Below are positions 59,710 through 64,000 of a stretch of DNA of 64,000 bases, in pieces; position 1 is the stretch's first letter; each line of letters begins with the position of its first letter. A program made the translations under genes and the position numbers. Origin of the DNA: Adenanthera pavonina. Lineage: Eukaryota; Streptophyta; Magnoliopsida; Fabales; Fabaceae. The stretch spans positions 3,288,501 through 3,352,500 of the forward strand of contig JAIVEN010000012.1 of the NCBI GenBank assembly GCA_026686845.1, given 5' to 3'. The notes beneath the pieces are model-generated. The model ran no database searches and was not told where the DNA came from. It saw only the letters and a list, made by a program, of their open reading frames with translations.

Positions 59710-59925
59710 GTAAGTGCATATGATTTTGTAAAGTTTCGATTTCTGTTAGGTCACTGAATGCCTAAAGTCTTAAAAGTTGACCAACTATAAACTGTTCCAG
59801 AATTAAGTCATAGAGAGTTCATCTTAATCTTTGCTCAAGTATATGGACTAATACGCATACTTAATGCTCGTGAATCAATCTTTACTCTTATTATAAATTA
59901 TTTAATTATAATTGTTTTCCTGTAG

Positions 59926-60182
59926 CTTTAAGTGATGAGTTGAAGGAGGAAATTCAGCATTTGAAACTATTCATAGGGCAAGTTATGATGAATGAAGGAC
60001 CTGTGATGAACTTAATTCCATTTGGAGGAGGGCAGCAATTTTATTCCAACGATCATGCCATGTACACTTTCTTAGCAACACAACAGATTCATTTTCAGAG
60101 GCAATGGCAGCAGCTTTAGGAGCAACAAACAGGGGACTTGAAAAAGAAGAATAACCAGCTGTGGATGTTCCATTTATTCTAG
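59926..60182 (+). pseudogene. bZIP transcription factor C-terminal exon fragment (VIP1/bZIP18-like group)
   Basis: After TTTTCCTGTAG the frame reads LSDELKEEIQHLKLFIGQVM then FGGGQQFYSN and FLATQQIHFQRQWQQL, a stop at 60117-60119, then EQQTGDLKKKNNQLWMFHLF. In this bZIP group the last exon starts ALNDALKEEVQRLK..TGQ right after the leucine zipper and continues into a Gln-rich tail that often holds QQQTGDLK. The DNA-binding basic region and zipper, encoded by earlier exons, are missing. It lies 216 bp after the CTNNBL1 fragment on the same strand. The preceding intron end indicates a genomic copy. Confidence 0.8.
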
Positions 60183-60519
60183 TAATTAATGAAATAGCTT
60201 CATGATTAGAAATTAAGTTTATGTCTGAGTATTTTTTTAGAGTCTGACAACAAATTGGTTGTCATTTGTTGACTTCAATTTCTTTTTTTGGAATTATTAT
60301 TCAATCTATGAGATTGTTATATATTAATCATTTGTCTCTTTCATATATAGCTAATGTATACTACAAAAAATTGGTGTTTCTCTATTTTTTGACAAATATC
60401 ATATGGCCTGGTAAAATAAGAAGAAATTCACTTGCCACAATTAAAACAAAGGGTTTAGTTATATCAAGGGTATGAGCATTATGAAAATGCAAAAGTCTTG
60501 CAAAGATAATGTAAAAGAG

Positions 60520-60541
60520 GTTCACTTGAGGCGAAGTGAGC
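60520..60541. other. Perfect-loop hairpin downstream of the gene-fragment cluster
   Basis: GTTCACTT and AAGTGAGC pair over 8 positions (one G-T) around the loop GAGGCG. It is the only compact GC-containing hairpin I see just after the cluster, but no CTRR end follows it. Confidence 0.45.
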
Positions 60542-60568
60542 ACGAACGTTAAAATGGGCTTGTCTTCA

Positions 60569-60588
60569 TACACACACACACACACACC
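60569..60588. repeat. AC dinucleotide microsatellite
   Basis: About ten AC units, a possible marker site. Confidence 0.85.
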
Positions 60589-60599
60589 AAACACATTAA

Positions 60600-61340
60600 A
60601 TGATAGTAAGAAGAGAAGCAAATCTTCTATATTGGTTTTTTACTTAACAGTTGAACTCATTTAAGACATGAGATTAAGTGACCAGATAAGAGAGTATTGG
60701 TACATCAAATTATTATAAGGATCTCCTAGTATTGGCTTTTTTTGGTTTCTTTTTTCTTTTTTCTAATTCTTCTAGGTTAATTTGCACAATATGTTTGTTC
60801 AAGTAAAATAGAGGTCCTGTTTTTTTTTTCTGTCTTCAAACTTGCTAAGCATAATGCCATATCCTATCTCAAAATATTTCACAAAACCATATTTATATTA
60901 TGATTGTAAAGTACTATTAATTGTGTTAGTTAAAAAAAATTAAGCAACTGTATTTAAACTTCAATTGACATTAGGTGATAATCATAAAATATGCAATTGA
61001 AATTATTTATAATATTAAAAGTAAACAAAAGGATTTAAAATTTTATTCCAAGAAAATTAATATTAACCTTAAGAAAAAATTATAAAAATAATGCAAGTTG
61101 CATATTTTTTTAATCTGTTTCATATAAAATCATAAAGGCCACTTTACTATAATTTTTATCTCTAAATCACAAAAATTTAATGTGCTAGATGTATACTATA
61201 AAGAATTGTGTTTTTGCAATAAAGTCCTTTTTCATCCCCCAAAAAAAGGAATTGTGTTTTTGTATATTTTAATATAATATATGTGACAATCACACTTTTA
61301 TAATTAAAAGTAGAGTGGAGTCGCATTGTGAATTAACCAA
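60600..61340. other. No gene recognised
   Basis: AT-rich, with nothing assignable on either strand. Confidence 0.5.
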
Positions 61341-61344
61341 ATAG

Positions 61345-62060
61345 TGTTGCTCCATCCTCAAGCTCCGTACCCTTCTTTTCTTTTCTATTTTCTTTTTTTT
61401 TGTGGGTCCCATTTTTCTTCATTCATTCATCTTTTTCATTTTCTTGCAGTGGAGTCCATTTTTCCCTCTCTTCTTCAAATGTGCCCCACATTCTTTCCTT
61501 TTTTTTTTTTTTTTATCAAACTAGATTTTTCGGGGAAATGTGCATCACAAGGAACATTTTATTTAGTTATACAATATATTAAATTAAAAAAAAATCTTAT
61601 CACTAACTCCCCTATCCCAAAAAAATTGATATCAAATTATATTAATTAAAATTAATATAAATTTAAAAAATAAAATCAAAACTAATTAATTAATGAAAAA
61701 TGATAAAAAAGAATTTAGAATAAAAAAATATGGAATTTGGCCCCCAAAAAATGAAAGAATGCAGGCCCACCTTAAAAGAGAGGAAAAGATGAACCCACCT
61801 AAAAAAGAAAGAATACATGAAAAAAATTGAGACCCATTTAAATAGAAAATAAAATAAAATAACAACAAAAAAGAGAAGAGCACGCCCAAGGGGTGGAGCC
61901 ACTAATACGGTGTGTGTGACCATCAATCTTTTGTAATTCTAATTTTTTAAATAATTTTTTACTAATCAATTAATTTTGATTTTGTTTTTCAAATCTATAT
62001 TAATTTTAATTAATATTATTTAATAATTTTTTTAATTTAATATTTTTTAGGACTAAATAA
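61345..62060. repeat. Complex of two interleaved inverted repeats
   Basis: Arm A (61345-61500) with GCTCCATCCTCAAGCTCCG, TGGGTCCCATTTTT and GTGCCCCACATTCTTTC is echoed, inverted, by 61740-61915 (GCTCCACCCCTTGGGC, TGGGTCTCAATTTTT, GTGGGCCTGCATTCTTTC). Arm B (about 61625-61710, with AATTAAAATTAATATA and AATAAAATCAAAACTAATTA) is echoed, inverted, by 61930-62030. The order A-B-A'-B' is not a simple hairpin. Probably MITE-derived. The open frames here follow T-rich sequence. Confidence 0.55.
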
Positions 62061-62642
62061 AACTTCCGGTACCATCAATTCTAGTCTATTATATATATAA
62101 AATTAGGTGGGATTGGAAGAAATCTATGAGGTCACCTTAGCATGAACATTTGAAAAGGAAGAATGATTATTCTGTAACCATGTGGCATCTAATGTGTACA
62201 AATAGATGTGAATTGATAATAATTATTATTAATATGGGTAATTATGTAGCTACCGTTTTTAAAATTGCAGTAAATGATGATTTTTGTAAATTAGTTTGAT
62301 ACTGAATATCACAAAAAAATAGGGTTATTATTATTGGGGTCCAATGAATATATATCCCTCACATTTATTTCTCTAATTTGAAAGTTTGTTGTTACCTTAT
62401 ATGTCAATTGATTATCAACCATAACGGAAGTTCCCCTCAGTTGTCCGTTACCATGTAATTGTTGATATATTACCATGAAATCTTAATTATCTAGAATTTA
62501 AGTGCGGATGATATTTAGGAACTCTTAATTCAAATATCAGATATTCATGTTTGAAGTACTAAAGTATACATTCTCCAGTCCTTATTATAAGACATTTTAT
62601 ATGATAACTTTTTGATCCAAAATATAGTCCCTGTATTTAATA

Positions 62643-62809
62643 CTTCCTCTCTCCTCATTTATAACTCTACAATAATAATAGAATGAGATATTTAATAAGG
62701 GTAAAATAGAAAATATGAGTACTTTTTGTATTAATTTCAATCGAAAAAATGATTTTCATAATATGAGTATAATTGATATAAAATATTTTATGATATGGAC
62801 CGGAGGAAG
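62643..62809. mobile_element. Short Stowaway-like MITE with TA duplication
   Basis: CTTCCTCTCTCCTCATTTAT on the left and, inverted, CTTCCTCCGGTCCATATCAT on the right, with TA at 62641-62642 and 62810-62811. Length 167 bp, no coding capacity. Confidence 0.75.
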
Positions 62810-62819
62810 TAATTCGGTA

Positions 62820-64000
62820 AAAGGGGTCTGGTAAAAAAAAAACTTCAGCAAAGGGGTCATTATAATTCTAAATTTTATATGATGATATTCCCATTAATTG
62901 TCGGTCACAGTCTTACGCGTCAAAATTTAATTCAGGGAATCAATTTAATGTTTATCGATCAGCCGAGTTAGCCATTTGTTTGTATATATATATATGTATA
63001 TATATATATAGAAGTTATCTATGTATACTATTTCTCCATAAATCAGCCATGGCAATCAATTAAACACATTTTCTAGAGCTTCATATTTTCTGGATGCTCT
63101 AATTTCTATGTGGCTACTTAAGTTGTGTTTTTTTTTCCCGCTTTTTTCAATTTCACGTATGAGTTTTTTTTAATCCCTTTCTCATCATTATATTGATCAC
63201 TTAGTTTTTCTTGCAGATTTATGCCATTGTTAATGGCTGCGTCTTCTCCACAACATTTCACTTGGCAACTTCTAATTTGGATAAGGTTGATATTATATAT
63301 TAATTTATTTCATTTGTTTTTGTCACGTGATATGCATAGTCTATATTATCCTCTACTATATTTTTGGGTATTTTCTCTGAAGGTCAAATAATCATTATTT
63401 CAAATTGTGAATATTCTTGAAATCCAACTGAGGCATTTTGTTACAATAACCCATTAGCCCTCTGAATTTTGTGTATGTAACTGCAGAACAAAAAGGTCAA
63501 TACGCGATACGTAACAAGCATAAACATTATCATTCAGATGTAGTTGCTGCTGTAGGTTTCAGACCATACAGTACCTCATCCTTTTTGTTCTTTTTCTTTT
63601 TTCAGTTTCCTGTAGCACTATTGGTATAAGGGTATGAAGCGAAGAAGTTGTCCAAGGAGGACAAAAACAGGAGGAGCACGTACGAGAACCAGAATTCATA
63701 TGCGAATCTTCAATAGAATTGAATGTTGTGAACCTTGCACTTTGTGCATTTTGTGGCTCATAACTCTTTAAACCTTGCAATTTTTCACAGCTTTATGCCT
63801 CACTACAGAGTCTGTTTCAGTGGGCTTCTGGGACAATTTTTGTAAGAAAAAGTAATCAAAATTAATCTTGGGCAAGCATCAATCATTGTGTTGATCCTTT
63901 CATCCGTTGGGTGTTATTTTTGCTAACACTCACCATGGTTAATTTAATTCAAACCAAACTCTTACTAATATATATAATTGGTTTATCCACTCAAGCAGTA
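62820..64000. other. Window end, no gene recognised
   Basis: It holds a TA microsatellite at 62984-63011 and an exon-like stretch at 63218-63286 (after TTGCAG, before GTTGAT) whose translation I cannot assign. The frame 63559-63780 on the minus strand has no recognised motif. Confidence 0.4.

Noticed and set aside
56137..60182. One functional multi-exon gene
   Set aside because: The exons belong to four different protein families and contain stops, so a single gene is not credible.
61344..61926. Open frames on both strands rich in Phe and Ser
   Set aside because: They follow the T-rich inverted-repeat arms; no motif.
1..64000. CRISPR arrays, rRNA genes or organellar inserts
   Set aside because: No regularly spaced identical repeats, no rRNA-like stretch and no recognisable plastid or mitochondrial gene were seen.

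Overview
This looks like AT-rich intergenic chromatin of a dicot plant, species not determined. The evidence is one intron-rich plant gene with GT-AG introns, a plant cell-wall glycosidase family, and a dense layer of plant-type transposable elements: Copia/SIRE, Ty3-gypsy chromovirus, Tat/Ogre-like, hAT, MULE, Stowaway, Tourist, CACTA and Helitron. There are no prokaryotic features.

Layout. 1-8697: the 3' part of a decayed SIRE-type Copia retrotransposon on the + strand (gag end, protease, integrase, RT, RNase H, spacer, env-like ORF, polypurine tract, 3' LTR). Every reading frame is broken. 8.7-12.3 kb: LTR-like scraps. 12732-15620 and 17534-20069: two large gypsy-type solo LTRs in opposite orientations, each with a 5-bp target duplication readable from the sequence. 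20342-25187 (-): the one intact gene, a 17-exon GH35 beta-galactosidase. I assembled it exon by exon; it gives an 828-codon frame (827 residues plus stop) with signal peptide, both catalytic glutamates and a C-terminal lectin-like domain. Its stop codon lies about 270 bp from the end of the second solo LTR. 26.7-29.5 kb: degenerate repeats, a Stowaway MITE, a LINE scrap, low-complexity DNA and a Tourist-like MITE. 32.8-34.1 kb: a Tat/Ogre-like LTR end with a 255-bp internal repeat; a relative lies inverted at 52.5-52.9 kb. 34.9-37.1 kb (-): a gypsy gag remnant with primer binding site and part of its LTR, stopping at a CACTA-type terminus. 40.1-40.8 kb: the tail of a LINE reverse transcriptase. 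42.06-43.6 kb (-): a solo or truncated LTR of the SIRE family seen at the window start. 45.4-50.9 kb: a cluster of DNA transposons (hAT with exact 8-bp TSD, MULE-like element, Helitron-like end, Stowaway) plus a 348-bp tandem duplication. 56.1-60.2 kb (+): fragments of four unrelated host genes on one strand (poly(A) polymerase, a USP/U-box kinase-like gene, CTNNBL1-like and a bZIP factor). Splice signals flank nearly all of these exons, but the frames are broken. 61.3-62.8 kb: an inverted-repeat complex and a small Stowaway.

Only the beta-galactosidase appears functional. The most unusual feature is the 56.1-60.2 kb cluster. It looks like intron-retaining gene-fragment capture by a DNA transposon (Helitron or Pack-type), although I could not find the ends of the carrier. 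Family names come from reading motifs, not from database searches.
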